Origin: Pseudobdellovibrionaceae bacterium
GTDB taxonomy: Bacteria > Bdellovibrionota > Bdellovibrionia > Bdellovibrionales > JAMPXM01
Length of the DNA: 64,000 bases
Direction of reading: 5' to 3'
NCBI GenBank assembly: GCA_021463345.1
Contig: JAJTYM010000006.1
Span: 1-64,000 of the forward strand
In this document: one piece after another, positions 44,332 to 52,702 of the stretch
Layout of the letters: every line of letters starts with the position of its first letter
How positions within the stretch are numbered: the first letter of the stretch is position 1
The notes under the pieces: generated by a model
Told to the model about the DNA's origin: nothing
The model's database searches: none
Seen by the model: the letters and a program-made list of their open reading frames with translations, nothing else
Translations under genes and position numbers: made by a program

Positions 44332-45492
44332 CTAGCCGCCGAGCTCCATTTTGGCGATGGTGCTCAGCTGCATGTTGCTCGTGCCTTCGTAGATCTGGCC
44401 GATTTTGGAGTCGCGCCAGAATTTCTCGACCGGGTATTCCCTTGTGAACCCGTTGCCGCCGAAAAGGTCGATCGCGAGCGACGTGATTTTTTCCGCCGTG
44501 CGGGACGAGTGGAGTTTCGCCATCGCCGCCTCTTCGATGAACGGTTGGCCGGCGTCCTTGAGGCGCGCGGCGTTGTAAACCATGAGGCGCGCCGCTTCGA
44601 GCGCCACGCGCATCTCGGCGAGCTGGAACTGCACGCCTTGGAACTGCGCGATCGGCTTGCCGAACTGTTCGCGGCCCTTGACGTAGTTCTTCGCCGCCTC
44701 GAACGCTCCGGCGGCGATGCCGACCATCTGTGCGCCGATGCCGATGCGGCCCTCGTTGAGGGTCTCGATGGCGATCTTGTAGCCTTTGCCGACGTCGCCG
44801 AGGACGTTAGCTTTCGGCACTTCGCAGTTCTCGAACAGGAGCTCGCAGGTCGATGACGCGCGGATGCCGAGTTTGTCCTCTTTCTTCCCGACGGTGAAGC
44901 CCTTGAGTCCCTTTTCGACCAGGAACGCGGTGATGCCTTTGTAACCTTTGGACGGGTCGACGTTGGCGAAGACCAGGAAGAGCGACGCCTCCTTGGCGTT
45001 GGTGATCCAAAGCTTGTTGCCGTTCAGGACGTACGCGTCGCCTTTGTCCTCGGCGCGGAGCTTGAGGGCGAAGGCGTCCGAGCCGCTCCCGCTTTCGGAG
45101 AGGGCGTAAGCGCCGACCCATTCGCGCGCGAGCTTCGGCAGGTACTTGTCCTTTTGCGCGTCGTTCGCCCAGCGCAGGACGGCGTTGGTGACCAGGGTGT
45201 TCTGCACGTCGACGAGCACGCTGACCGAGCCGTCGACGCGGGCGAGTTCCTCGATCGCCAGGCACGCCATGGTGATCGAGCTGCCGGCGCCGCCGTACGC
45301 CTCGGGGGATTCGATGCCCATCAGGCCCATCTCGAAAAGCTTCGGCAGGAGCGCCGGCTCCATCTGGGCGTGCTCGTCCATTTTCGTCACGAGCGGGCGG
45401 ATCTCGCTTTCCGCGAAAGCGCGGACCGCGTCGCGGAAAGCGATTTCATCCTCGGAGAACGTGGTCAGCGCGGGGCGCGCGTCTTGGTTCAT
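44332..45492 (-). CDS. Short-chain acyl-CoA dehydrogenase
   Basis: This FAD enzyme dehydrogenates an acyl-CoA at C2-C3 and passes electrons to ETF. The 386 residues carry the ACAD flavin-binding segment YALSESGSGSDAF, WITNAKEASLFLVF and the catalytic base E369 (IYEGTSNMQ), placed as in butyryl- and short/branched-chain enzymes. In this setting its likely substrates are butyryl- or isobutyryl-/2-methylbutyryl-CoA. It is divergent from the free B12-subunit gene, with 177 bases between, and follows the toxin relic. AGGTTAAC-type GGGAGG lies upstream of the ATG. Confidence 0.93.
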   Translation of the reverse strand: MNQDARPALTTFSEDEIAFRDAVRAFAESEIRPLVTKMDEHAQMEPALLPKLFEMGLMGIESPEAYGGAGSSITMACLAIEELARVDGSVSVLVDVQNTLVTNAVLRWANDAQKDKYLPKLAREWVGAYALSESGSGSDAFALKLRAEDKGDAYVLNGNKLWITNAKEASLFLVFANVDPSKGYKGITAFLVEKGLKGFTVGKKEDKLGIRASSTCELLFENCEVPKANVLGDVGKGYKIAIETLNEGRIGIGAQMVGIAAGAFEAAKNYVKGREQFGKPIAQFQGVQFQLAEMRVALEAARLMVYNAARLKDAGQPFIEEAAMAKLHSSRTAEKITSLAIDLFGGNGFTREYPVEKFWRDSKIGQIYEGTSNMQLSTIAKMELGG

Positions 45493-45594
45493 CGTTAACC
45501 TCCCTTTGAAAAATGAGCCCTTTCGAGGGCGGGCGCGGGGTCAGGCGGTTGTTCGGGGCGCTGGGGCGGGCCGTTCGGCTTCCGCTTCCAGCAC

Positions 45595-45644
45595 GAAAGC
45601 CGCGTGGCTTCCGCCCCTCACCAGAAAGCCATTTGGCTTCCGCC
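45595..45644. repeat. Two direct 21-bp repeats, each an imperfect hairpin
   Basis: GAAAGCC-GCGT-GGCTTCCGCC (45595-45615) and GAAAGCC-ATTT-GGCTTCCGCC (45624-45644) repeat with a 29-base pitch. Each folds as AAGCC/GGCTT. A partial third copy (GGCTTCCGCTTCC) is just upstream. The pair ends 25 bases before the start of the B12-subunit gene and is within the divergent promoter region, so it could be a regulator-binding or RNA control site. Confidence 0.6.
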
Positions 45645-45669
45645 AAAATATCATTGTAAAGTCCGGCCA

Positions 45670-46059
45670 ATGCAAAAGATTATTCGGGTTTTGGTCGCGA
45701 AACCAGGGTTGGACGGACACGATCGCGGGGCGAAAGTCGTCGCCCGCGGCTTGCGTGACGAGGGTTTTGAGGTCATCTACACGGGCCTGCACCAGACCCC
45801 GGAAATGGTCGTGGCCGCGGCTCTTCAGGAGGATGTCGACGTGATCGGGCTGTCGATCCTTTCGGGCGCGCACGTCCCGCTCGTCGCCGCCGTTCAGGAG
45901 TTGATGAAGCAAAAGAACATCGCAAAGCCGATCTTCGTCGGTGGAATCATTCCGCAGGCGGATTCGCGGCTGCTGCTTTCACAAGGCGTCGCCGCCGTGT
46001 TCGGGCCAGGTTCCTCGATCGGCGAGATCGCGGCCAAAATCAGGGAGCTGGCGGGCTAA
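45670..46059 (+). CDS. Stand-alone B12-binding subunit of an acyl-CoA mutase
   Basis: This 129-residue protein is a free cobalamin-binding domain of the methylmalonyl-CoA mutase type. It has [19 protein letters not shown] with the cobalt-ligating His in DGHDRG, the [10 protein letters not shown] loop and [11 protein letters not shown] matching catalytic subunit is not in the window, so the partner is elsewhere, or it serves IcmF-like proteins. The start is ATG 45670; an upstream in-frame start at 45604 would run through the 21-bp repeats and is not preferred. Confidence 0.9.
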   Translation: MQKIIRVLVAKPGLDGHDRGAKVVARGLRDEGFEVIYTGLHQTPEMVVAAALQEDVDVIGLSILSGAHVPLVAAVQELMKQKNIAKPIFVGGIIPQADSRLLLSQGVAAVFGPGSSIGEIAAKIRELAG

Positions 46060-46154
46060 GGCGCCGCGGCCGCGGGGGGGCCGTCTGTGAGGCGTCGTCA
46101 ATGATTCCGGCGCGCGGCTGGACACCCGCCCAGCGATTCGCTACGCTCCCCCGT

Positions 46155-46847
46155 ATGGAAAACACCGATATGGCCGCGCGAATCCAGGATGCCCTGATCT
46201 TTTTCATCCCGTTCTTGTTTTCGCTCTGCTTTCATGAGTTCGCGCACGGTTGGGTGGCTCGCGCGCGCGGCGACCGGACGGCCGAACTCATGGGTCGGTT
46301 GACGATGAACCCGACGGCGCACGCGGATCTGTTCGGCACGGTCGTCTTTCCGCTGACCGCGATCATGATGAACATTCCCTTGTTCGGTTGGGCGAAACCG
46401 GTGCCGGTCAACCCACGCAATCTGAAGACCCCGAAAAACGACATGTTCCTGGTCGCGCTCGCCGGGCCCTTGAGCAACGTGTTCTTGGCCTTGGTCGGCG
46501 CCCTGGTTCTCGGCTTCGTCGCATCGGTGGCGCCGGAAACGCTGCGCAGCGCCGGCGGCGGCCGGAGCCTGGCATTCGAGATCGGCAAGCAGTTCATTTT
46601 CATCAACATGATCCTGGCGTTCTTCAACCTGATTCCGCTCCATCCCTTGGACGGGGGGAAAGTCCTGGGAAGATTTCTGCCGGCCAGCCTCAACGACAAG
46701 CTCGAGGGCGCGCAGATGTATTCGATGATAATCCTGCTGATGTTGTTCATGGTGGGAGCGCTCAAATACATTCTGCTGCCGGCCATCGCGATCGGCTACC
46801 AGCTGCTGGCTTTCGCGGTCGACGGCAAGATCCCGCTCAATTTGTGA
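46155..46847 (+). CDS. Site-2 protease-like membrane metallopeptidase (M50)
   Basis: This 230-residue membrane protein has the zinc motif HEFAH (H27, E28, H31) within the first helix. A further metal-ligand motif sits in PLHPLDGGKVLG, and the short loop GWAKPVPVNPRNLKTPKND is characteristic of the site-2 protease branch. About six helices are present and there is no PDZ domain, as in the small YwhC-like group. Such peptidases cut within membranes. Its substrate cannot be predicted. The preferred start is the ATG at 46155. Confidence 0.87.
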   Translation: MENTDMAARIQDALIFFIPFLFSLCFHEFAHGWVARARGDRTAELMGRLTMNPTAHADLFGTVVFPLTAIMMNIPLFGWAKPVPVNPRNLKTPKNDMFLVALAGPLSNVFLALVGALVLGFVASVAPETLRSAGGGRSLAFEIGKQFIFINMILAFFNLIPLHPLDGGKVLGRFLPASLNDKLEGAQMYSMIILLMLFMVGALKYILLPAIAIGYQLLAFAVDGKIPLNL

Positions 46848-47034
46848 GCAAAATCCGAGCGATTTCAATGGGGTTTGGGCTGAAACCTCGTGTTCTACGA
46901 AAAGAAGCCTTGCATCGTCCCAAGAGGGCTTGATTCAATTGGCCCCGGATGGTCTTGATGGCTTGGCGCCGAATGGTGTCAAACGACTCGGATGCCGAAT
47001 CGTGCGGTGAAGACGGGGTTTGAGGGGATAAGAT

Positions 47035-48213
47035 TTGGCGTACTTGGTTCACTTGCAGAAGTTCGAAGGCCCGATGGGCCTGCTCCTCTACCTGATCCGT
47101 AAGGAGGAGATGGACATCTTCGACATCAACATCCACGAGATCACGCGCCAGTACCTCGAGTACATCCGCATGATGAAAGAGCTCGACCTCGAAGTGGCCG
47201 GCGAGTTCGTGGCGATGGCGGCGACCCTCATCCACATCAAGTCCCGCATGCTCCTGCCCCAGTACAACGACGAAGGCGAGGTGGTCGAGCAGGACGATCC
47301 GCGCAAAGAGCTCGTCCAAAAGCTCCTCGAGTACCAACGGTACCAGGACGCGGCCAAAAAGCTCTATGATCGCCCGCTCCTCAATCGCGACGTCTGGGCG
47401 TCGTCGATCGAGTTCGACTTCAAAGGCGACGAGGACGGGGTGGTCCTCACCGAGGAAGACGGCTTGTTCTCGTTGATCGCCAGTTACCGCAAGGCGATCA
47501 AGCGGATGAAAAAAGCCGTTCACGTCGTGCGGGCGAAGGTCCAATCGATCGCCTCGCGCATCATGGAGATGAAAGACCGCCTGGTCGTCGGCGGCCGCGT
47601 CACGTTGCGCGAGTTGATCACGGTGCCCGAGGGCCCGCAGATGCGCGGCCAGGTCCTCATCACGTTCCTTTCGCTCCTCGAACTCGGGCGCATGGGTTTC
47701 GTGAATCTCTTCCAGAACGAAACCTACGGCGATGTCCACGTCGAGACCCGCAAGATCATCGAAGGCAACGTGATGGAGCGGGTGCAGGAATTCGAGAACG
47801 AGGACAGCGAGGACGTCGCCAAGCACATGATCGACGACGCGCTGGAGGAGCGCCTCGAGCCGTCGGCGGGCATGGCCGCTGGAGGGAACGTGGAAGCGGT
47901 CGCGCCGACGGGGAGTCCGCAACTCGCTTTCGGCGACGTCGCGCCTTTGTCCGAGTCGGGGGACGGAGCGGGGGCCGTGGAGGGCGCCCAGGCGGATGTC
48001 GAGGCGGCGACCGATGAGGAGATCCTCGCCGCTGAGCTCGAACTCGAGCATTCGGCGGATGTCGCGCCAAAGGGCGCGCGGGCGGAGGCGCCGGGACGCG
48101 CGTCAGACGATGCGTCCGGCGGCGCGCCGGGGATTTTGACTGATGCCGATTTGATGGACCCGGATTTTGGCACTGAAGGATCCGAGCCCGAGGCGGGCCC
48201 GGCGCCGGTTTGA
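47035..48213 (+). CDS. scpA: Segregation and condensation protein A (ScpA)
   Basis: The kleisin subunit of bacterial condensin (SMC-ScpAB). An N-terminal helical domain (FEGPMGLLLYLIRKEEMDIFDI) gives the usual FEGPLDLLL start. The internal EYQRYQDAAKKLYDR segment and a C-terminal winged helix (VTLRELITVPEGPQMRGQ, FLSLLELGRMGFV) follow. The body ends by about residue 270. A further 120-residue acidic, Ala/Gly/Pro-rich tail is unusual for the family. The start is a TTG at 47035 with GAGGGG upstream. It is followed directly by scpB. Confidence 0.93.
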   Translation: MAYLVHLQKFEGPMGLLLYLIRKEEMDIFDINIHEITRQYLEYIRMMKELDLEVAGEFVAMAATLIHIKSRMLLPQYNDEGEVVEQDDPRKELVQKLLEYQRYQDAAKKLYDRPLLNRDVWASSIEFDFKGDEDGVVLTEEDGLFSLIASYRKAIKRMKKAVHVVRAKVQSIASRIMEMKDRLVVGGRVTLRELITVPEGPQMRGQVLITFLSLLELGRMGFVNLFQNETYGDVHVETRKIIEGNVMERVQEFENEDSEDVAKHMIDDALEERLEPSAGMAAGGNVEAVAPTGSPQLAFGDVAPLSESGDGAGAVEGAQADVEAATDEEILAAELELEHSADVAPKGARAEAPGRASDDASGGAPGILTDADLMDPDFGTEGSEPEAGPAPV

Positions 48214-48234
48214 GGAACGCGAGGACAGACGCCG

Positions 48235-49704
48235 ATGGTTGATATCGAAAGAGATCCGAAAAGCTTCGAACAAGGCGCGCCGGAAGCGGCGCCTGAACCG
48301 GGGACGCCCGCGCCAAAGACGACTGAATCGGAGACGGCCGAATCAAGATCCGAGGCGGACCTCGCGCGCACGGCTCTCAAAGAGCTGGTGCGTAGCGCGG
48401 GTGACGCGCTCGATGGGCTGCTGGACGACGCGTCGGCCGAGGCCCGCGTGGAAACGGATCGAGATGAAGAGGCGGACGCGGTCCCGGGCGGCGAGGATTT
48501 CACGGACGCCGTCGGCGAGTCGGTCGAGGAGCTCGACGCCCGCGCCCAGGAGGAAGCCGGCTCCGATGAAGGGGAGCCGTCCGCGTCGGACGAAGACGGC
48601 TTGAGCGAGGAGGAGTCGCGTCTGGCCGACGAGGAGCTTGGGCCGGCCGAGTTCATCGAAGCTGATCGCATGCAGTCGATCATCGAGTCCCTGCTCTTCA
48701 CCTCGCAGCGGCCGGTGTCGTTGGCGACGATCAAGCAGATTTTCAAGGGCAGCAATGTCCGCTCGCGCGACATCACGCGCTGCCTCGACCAACTCGCCAG
48801 CTCCTACGCCGACATCACGCGCGGCGTGACCCTGGAGGAGGTCAACGGCGGCTACCAGTTGCGCACGAAGGTCGACAATGCGGAGCACCTCAAACGCCTT
48901 TCGAAGACGCGTCCGTTCCGATTGACGGGCCCGGCGCTCGAGACGCTGTCGATCCTCGCGTATAAGCAGCCGATCACGAAGCACGAAGTCGACGAGATCC
49001 GCGGAGTCGAAAGCGGCCATCTCGTGCGCGCGCTCATGGAGCGGGGGCTGGTCGGCTTCCAGGGCAAGAGCGAAGGGCCCGGCAAACCGATGCTCTACGG
49101 CACGACCCGGAAGTTCCTGGAGACCTTCGGTTTGCGCAACATCAAGGAGCTTCCGACTCTCGCCGAGATCGACGAGCTCCTGCCCGACGGCATCGGCGAC
49201 GATGTCGAGGCTGAAAAGCCGAAACTCGCCGACCTCACGGAGCAAATGTCCGAAACGATCAGGGGCACTTACTCGGAGGGAGAGGAAGAACTGCAGAAGA
49301 TCACCGAATCGCTCACCGCGATCGATACGAATTCGGAGTTCTTCGAGCAGGAGAAGATCCGCAATCGCGAGAAGCGCGACGCCGAGCGCGCGGCGAACAT
49401 CCGTGAGGCGCTGGCCGTTGGCGAGGCGGTCGACGACAAAGACGTCAAATGGCTCAAACGCTACGAAGCGAAACTCGCGGCGCCGGCCGGACCGGCCGGC
49501 GAAGCCGAAATGGAGGGCGAGGAGTTCCGCAAGGACATCGAAGGCCTTTCCGAAACCATGGGCGCGACCGCCGAAGACGTCGCCGAAAGCAGGAATGCGG
49601 CGGAAGCCGAATTCGCGAGCGATTCGGACTGGGACGACTCTTTGGATGGCGCCGAAAGTCCGGTCGATGACGACGAATCCGATTTCGACGAACTCAAAGG
49701 GTAA
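48235..49704 (+). CDS. scpB: Segregation and condensation protein B (ScpB) with long acidic extensions
   Basis: The ScpB winged-helix core lies at about residues 140-310 (IIESLLFTSQRPVSLATIKQ, LASSYADITRGVTLEEVNGG, LSILAYKQPITKHEVDEIRG, VGFQGKSEGPGKPMLYGTTR, FGLRNIKELPTL). These are the standard two winged helices. An acidic, Ser/Glu/Asp-rich region of some 135 residues precedes it and an acidic tail of about 180 follows, so the protein is near twice the usual size (about 200-270). It starts 22 bases after scpA, so the condensin pair is co-transcribed. Its end overlaps the next gene. Confidence 0.92.
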   Translation: MVDIERDPKSFEQGAPEAAPEPGTPAPKTTESETAESRSEADLARTALKELVRSAGDALDGLLDDASAEARVETDRDEEADAVPGGEDFTDAVGESVEELDARAQEEAGSDEGEPSASDEDGLSEEESRLADEELGPAEFIEADRMQSIIESLLFTSQRPVSLATIKQIFKGSNVRSRDITRCLDQLASSYADITRGVTLEEVNGGYQLRTKVDNAEHLKRLSKTRPFRLTGPALETLSILAYKQPITKHEVDEIRGVESGHLVRALMERGLVGFQGKSEGPGKPMLYGTTRKFLETFGLRNIKELPTLAEIDELLPDGIGDDVEAEKPKLADLTEQMSETIRGTYSEGEEELQKITESLTAIDTNSEFFEQEKIRNREKRDAERAANIREALAVGEAVDDKDVKWLKRYEAKLAAPAGPAGEAEMEGEEFRKDIEGLSETMGATAEDVAESRNAAEAEFASDSDWDDSLDGAESPVDDDESDFDELKG

Positions 49705-50257
49705 ACCGCCCGTCGCGGGCCCCCTCTGGCTGCGAGTGGCCCTGTCGCTTTTCGTGGCCTACCACCTGCTGGTGGTGGTCCTGATGCCGAGCGGCGGTTC
49801 GCTCGAGGCGCGCGCCCTGGGGCCCGCGCTCGTTCCATACGCCAACACGCTCGGGATGAACAACACCTGGGTGTTCTTCTCGCCGGGCCCGTCGCCGAAC
49901 ATTTACCTGGAATACGATCTTGAAAACGGCGAAATGGAAGCGCTGGAATCAGCGCCTCGCGTCTTCCCGGTCCACAAGTCAGGCCGTCTTTACAGTGAAC
50001 GTTATTTCCGTTCGCTTTACATCATGCGCTATTTCACGCTCGATCCCGCCAAATTCGAGCGATTCCTCGCGCCGTGGCTTTGTCGGCAGCACCCTGAGGC
50101 GGGCGCACTCACCGTGCGCCCGGTTTTTGAGCAGGTGCCTGGTATCGAGAAGGCTTGGTCAGGGGAGTCGTTCAGCGAAATGCTCGAACGGATCGATTTT
50201 GAGCGACGGCGCTTTACGTGCGGGGCCGCGGCTCCCGGACCGGGCGGTGAAGAATGA
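49667..50257 (+). CDS. Membrane-anchored partner protein of the HTTM protein, unknown
   Basis: The 196-residue protein has one N-terminal helix (WLRVALSLFVAYHLLVVVLM). A soluble domain follows with NTLGMNNTWVFFSPGPSPNIYLEY and FRSLYIMRYFTLDPAKFERFL. It resembles proteins typically placed before HTTM (vitamin-K-carboxylase-like) membrane genes. The best start is ATG 49667, which overlaps the end of scpB by 38 bases. It overlaps the HTTM gene by 4 bases (ATGA), so it is probably coupled to it. The function is unknown. Confidence 0.7.
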   Translation: MTTNPISTNSKGKPPVAGPLWLRVALSLFVAYHLLVVVLMPSGGSLEARALGPALVPYANTLGMNNTWVFFSPGPSPNIYLEYDLENGEMEALESAPRVFPVHKSGRLYSERYFRSLYIMRYFTLDPAKFERFLAPWLCRQHPEAGALTVRPVFEQVPGIEKAWSGESFSEMLERIDFERRRFTCGAAAPGPGGEE

Positions 50258-51279
50258 GTCGGGTGCAAGGGGCCGTCGGAGGGGCCGTCACGCGGATCTG
50301 GGGGAATTGGAACGCGTTCTGGTTCGCGCCGGGCGATGACCAGCTCGCGCTCGGCCTGTTCCGCTTCTTCTTCGGCGTGAACGCCTTCGTGATGTACCTT
50401 TGGCGGCAGATCAACCTCGATCTGTATTTCACCGACGCCGGTCCCGTCGCGGCGGGCCGCGCGTTTGAGATCATCGACCCGTTTTTCCGTCCCGCCGTCG
50501 AACTGCACGCGCTCGTCGCGGGCCAGCCGCACCTCTGGCACACGTTGTTTCTGGGAGCGATCCTGCTGCTCGCATTGGGAATCTTCGGCCGGGCCGCCGC
50601 GCTCGTCGCGCTCGTCCTGCACCTGGCGTTCTTGCAGCGTAATCTCTCGATCGTGTACGGCGCCGACATCGTCACGGCGTTCTGGCTGTTCTCCCTCGCT
50701 CTCGCGGAGAACGACCGCGACTTCAGCTTGCGCGCGCGTTGGCGCGCGGCCCGGGGCTGTTCGGCGCCTGCGCCGGCGGGTTCGTCCCTGAGCTCGTCGC
50801 CGAATCCGGCGATGAGGCCATGGTCGGCCGCGCTCACCGGAGTCTCGTTGCGGCTCGTGCAGATCCAACTTTGCATCATTTACGGCTACACCGGCATGGA
50901 AAAGCTCAAAGGCGCCCCATGGTGGGACGGCACGGCGGTGTGGGCCGTGCTCGGCAACAGCCAACTGATGGTGGCCGATTTGAGTTTCCTGAAGTCGGCG
51001 CCCGTGCTGGTGGGGCTGATGACCCATTCCGCGCTTGTTTGGGAGATTTATTTCCCGGTGCTCGTTTGGTTCAAGCCGCTGCGCAAATGGCTGCTCGGTT
51101 TCGGGGTCCTGTTGCACCTGGGGATCGGGTTCGGGATGGGGCTGTTCTTCTTCTCGGGAGCGATGGTCGCGGCGTACTTCGTCTTCGCCGACGGCGAAAC
51201 GCTCCGGCGCGCTTTCGCTGGCCGGCGTCGGTGCCAGGCCGTCGATCTCAGTCGGGTTCCAGTGGAAAAGCGGCGGTGA
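50254..51279 (+). CDS. HTTM (VKGC-like) domain membrane protein
   Basis: This 341-residue multi-helix membrane protein is of the HTTM family, related to the membrane part of vitamin-K-dependent gamma-carboxylase. It shows FRFFFGVNAFVMYLWRQ, HLAFLQRNLSIVYGADIV, the RLVQIQLCIIYGYTGMEKLKGAPWWDG block and HLGIGFGMGLFFFS. About eight helices are present. A gamma-glutamyl carboxylase reaction is not assured since bacterial HTTM proteins are mostly uncharacterised. It overlaps the preceding gene by 4 bases. Confidence 0.8.
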   Translation: MSRVQGAVGGAVTRIWGNWNAFWFAPGDDQLALGLFRFFFGVNAFVMYLWRQINLDLYFTDAGPVAAGRAFEIIDPFFRPAVELHALVAGQPHLWHTLFLGAILLLALGIFGRAAALVALVLHLAFLQRNLSIVYGADIVTAFWLFSLALAENDRDFSLRARWRAARGCSAPAPAGSSLSSSPNPAMRPWSAALTGVSLRLVQIQLCIIYGYTGMEKLKGAPWWDGTAVWAVLGNSQLMVADLSFLKSAPVLVGLMTHSALVWEIYFPVLVWFKPLRKWLLGFGVLLHLGIGFGMGLFFFSGAMVAAYFVFADGETLRRAFAGRRRCQAVDLSRVPVEKRR

Positions 51280-51378
51280 TTTCGTTGCGCGATCGTCAAA
51301 ACATTTACGCCGGATCGCGAGGCGTCGGCGCCCGGCTGTTGAGAAAATCCCTCCTTTCGCCTGCGAGAGGGGAGTCCG

Positions 51379-52638
51379 ATGCCCGCAGCCGCCACCGATC
51401 GCCCGTCGTCGTTGATGCGCGCCAGCGGCGCGGCCCGGTCGTTTTTCCGGAAAGCCGACAACGACGGCCTCTTCGACAAGTCCGGCGTCCTAGCGTTCCA
51501 AGCCCTGTTCTCGATCATCCCGATGCTGGCGCTCGCGTATTTCATTTTCGCCCTGAGCGGCGGTTTGGAGCAGGTGCGAGCGGACCTGGAGAGGTTCGCC
51601 GTCTCCAACCTCGCGCCCGCGGTCGGGGATCAACTCGTGGGGTATTTGCGCACGATTCAGGAGCGGGTTTCGCCCGGGGCGATCGGGGTCTTCGGGGTGC
51701 TCGGCTTCCTGTGGGCCGGCGTCAACATGATCTCGAAAATCGAGCAGGCGCTCAACGGGATCTGGGGCCTGCGCCACGCGCGTTCCTTCCGGCAAAGGCT
51801 GTGGCTTTACACCGCCGTCGCGGTCGCCGCGCCCCTCGTTTTGGGCGCGAGCCTGGCGATGACGTCGTTCCTCGCCGCGCGAACCGAACGGGTCGGGGCG
51901 CTCGGCCCGGGCCTGGGCTGGCTCCTGACCTTCGCGCCGCTCGCTCTTTCGATCGCGTTTTTCTCCCTCGTCTACTGGGCGTTGCCGCACACCCGGGTGA
52001 GCGGAAAAGCGGCGTTCAAAGCCGGGGCGGTGACGGCCGTCCTGCTCGAGGGGCTGAAGCAGGGATTCGCGTTCTACGCGGCATGGAGCCTGGGCGACAG
52101 CATTTACGGTTCGCTCGCGGCGCTGCCGATCCTTTTCCTGTGGCTGTCGCTGGGTTCGACGCTTTTCCTGCTGGGAGCCGAACTCTGCTATTTTCTCGAT
52201 GCCAAAGAGGCTGGAGCGTCGCGTGTCGCCCGCGCCGAAAGCCGGCTCTCGTTCCCGTTGCTCGTCGACATCCTTCGCCTGCACCAGGCGTCGCTCGGGC
52301 CTCTCGGGCTCAAGCGTGTCGCGCACGAGCTCGATTGGGACCTCAGCGAAGTCATCCGCCACGCCCAATATCTCGCCGATCAGGGGCTTCTCCGCGCGGC
52401 CCACGAGTCGGCTGACGGGCCGGGCGGCGAGGAGCGCTACGCCGCCTCCGAGGCGCGTTTCGAATCGGCGTTCGCGCGCCTTGTCGAACGCGTCAACGAA
52501 GTGAAGTACGGGCGCCTCGAGGTCCGGCGGCCTGAGGGCGGGCGGGCCGGGCCGGATGGAGCCGAATCGGACGCGTCGTTGGAGGACCGGGTTTGGGCCC
52601 CCTGGGGAGTCCGGCGCCCGCCGCATCCGATGCCTTGA
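51379..52638 (+). CDS. YihY/BrkB-family membrane protein
   Basis: This 419-residue protein is of the YihY/BrkB family (UPF0761). Six helices are spread over residues 30-270, including LAFQALFSIIPMLALAYFIF, FGVLGFLWAGVNMISKIEQA and LPILFLWLSLGSTLFLLGAEL. The soluble C-terminal tail (about residues 285-419) has a winged-helix-like look (LVDILRLHQASLGPLGLKRVA). The role of the family is not settled; tRNA-processing claims for YihY are historical errors. GAGGGGAG lies upstream of the start. Confidence 0.88.
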   Translation: MPAAATDRPSSLMRASGAARSFFRKADNDGLFDKSGVLAFQALFSIIPMLALAYFIFALSGGLEQVRADLERFAVSNLAPAVGDQLVGYLRTIQERVSPGAIGVFGVLGFLWAGVNMISKIEQALNGIWGLRHARSFRQRLWLYTAVAVAAPLVLGASLAMTSFLAARTERVGALGPGLGWLLTFAPLALSIAFFSLVYWALPHTRVSGKAAFKAGAVTAVLLEGLKQGFAFYAAWSLGDSIYGSLAALPILFLWLSLGSTLFLLGAELCYFLDAKEAGASRVARAESRLSFPLLVDILRLHQASLGPLGLKRVAHELDWDLSEVIRHAQYLADQGLLRAAHESADGPGGEERYAASEARFESAFARLVERVNEVKYGRLEVRRPEGGRAGPDGAESDASLEDRVWAPWGVRRPPHPMP

Positions 52639-52702
52639 TCCCGGCGTCTTGAGCGGAGCGGCTCGTGACAAAAATCCCCGGGTCTGAGAGACTCCACCGC
52701 TC

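Noticed and set aside
45595-45644. CRISPR repeat pair
   Set aside because: Only two copies with an 8-base gap, hairpin-forming and beside a promoter; no spacers of CRISPR size and no cas genes nearby.
50739-52415. Plus-strand open frame of 558 codons spanning two genes
   Set aside because: It overlaps both the HTTM and BrkB-like genes out of frame and reads as Arg/Gly-rich noise.
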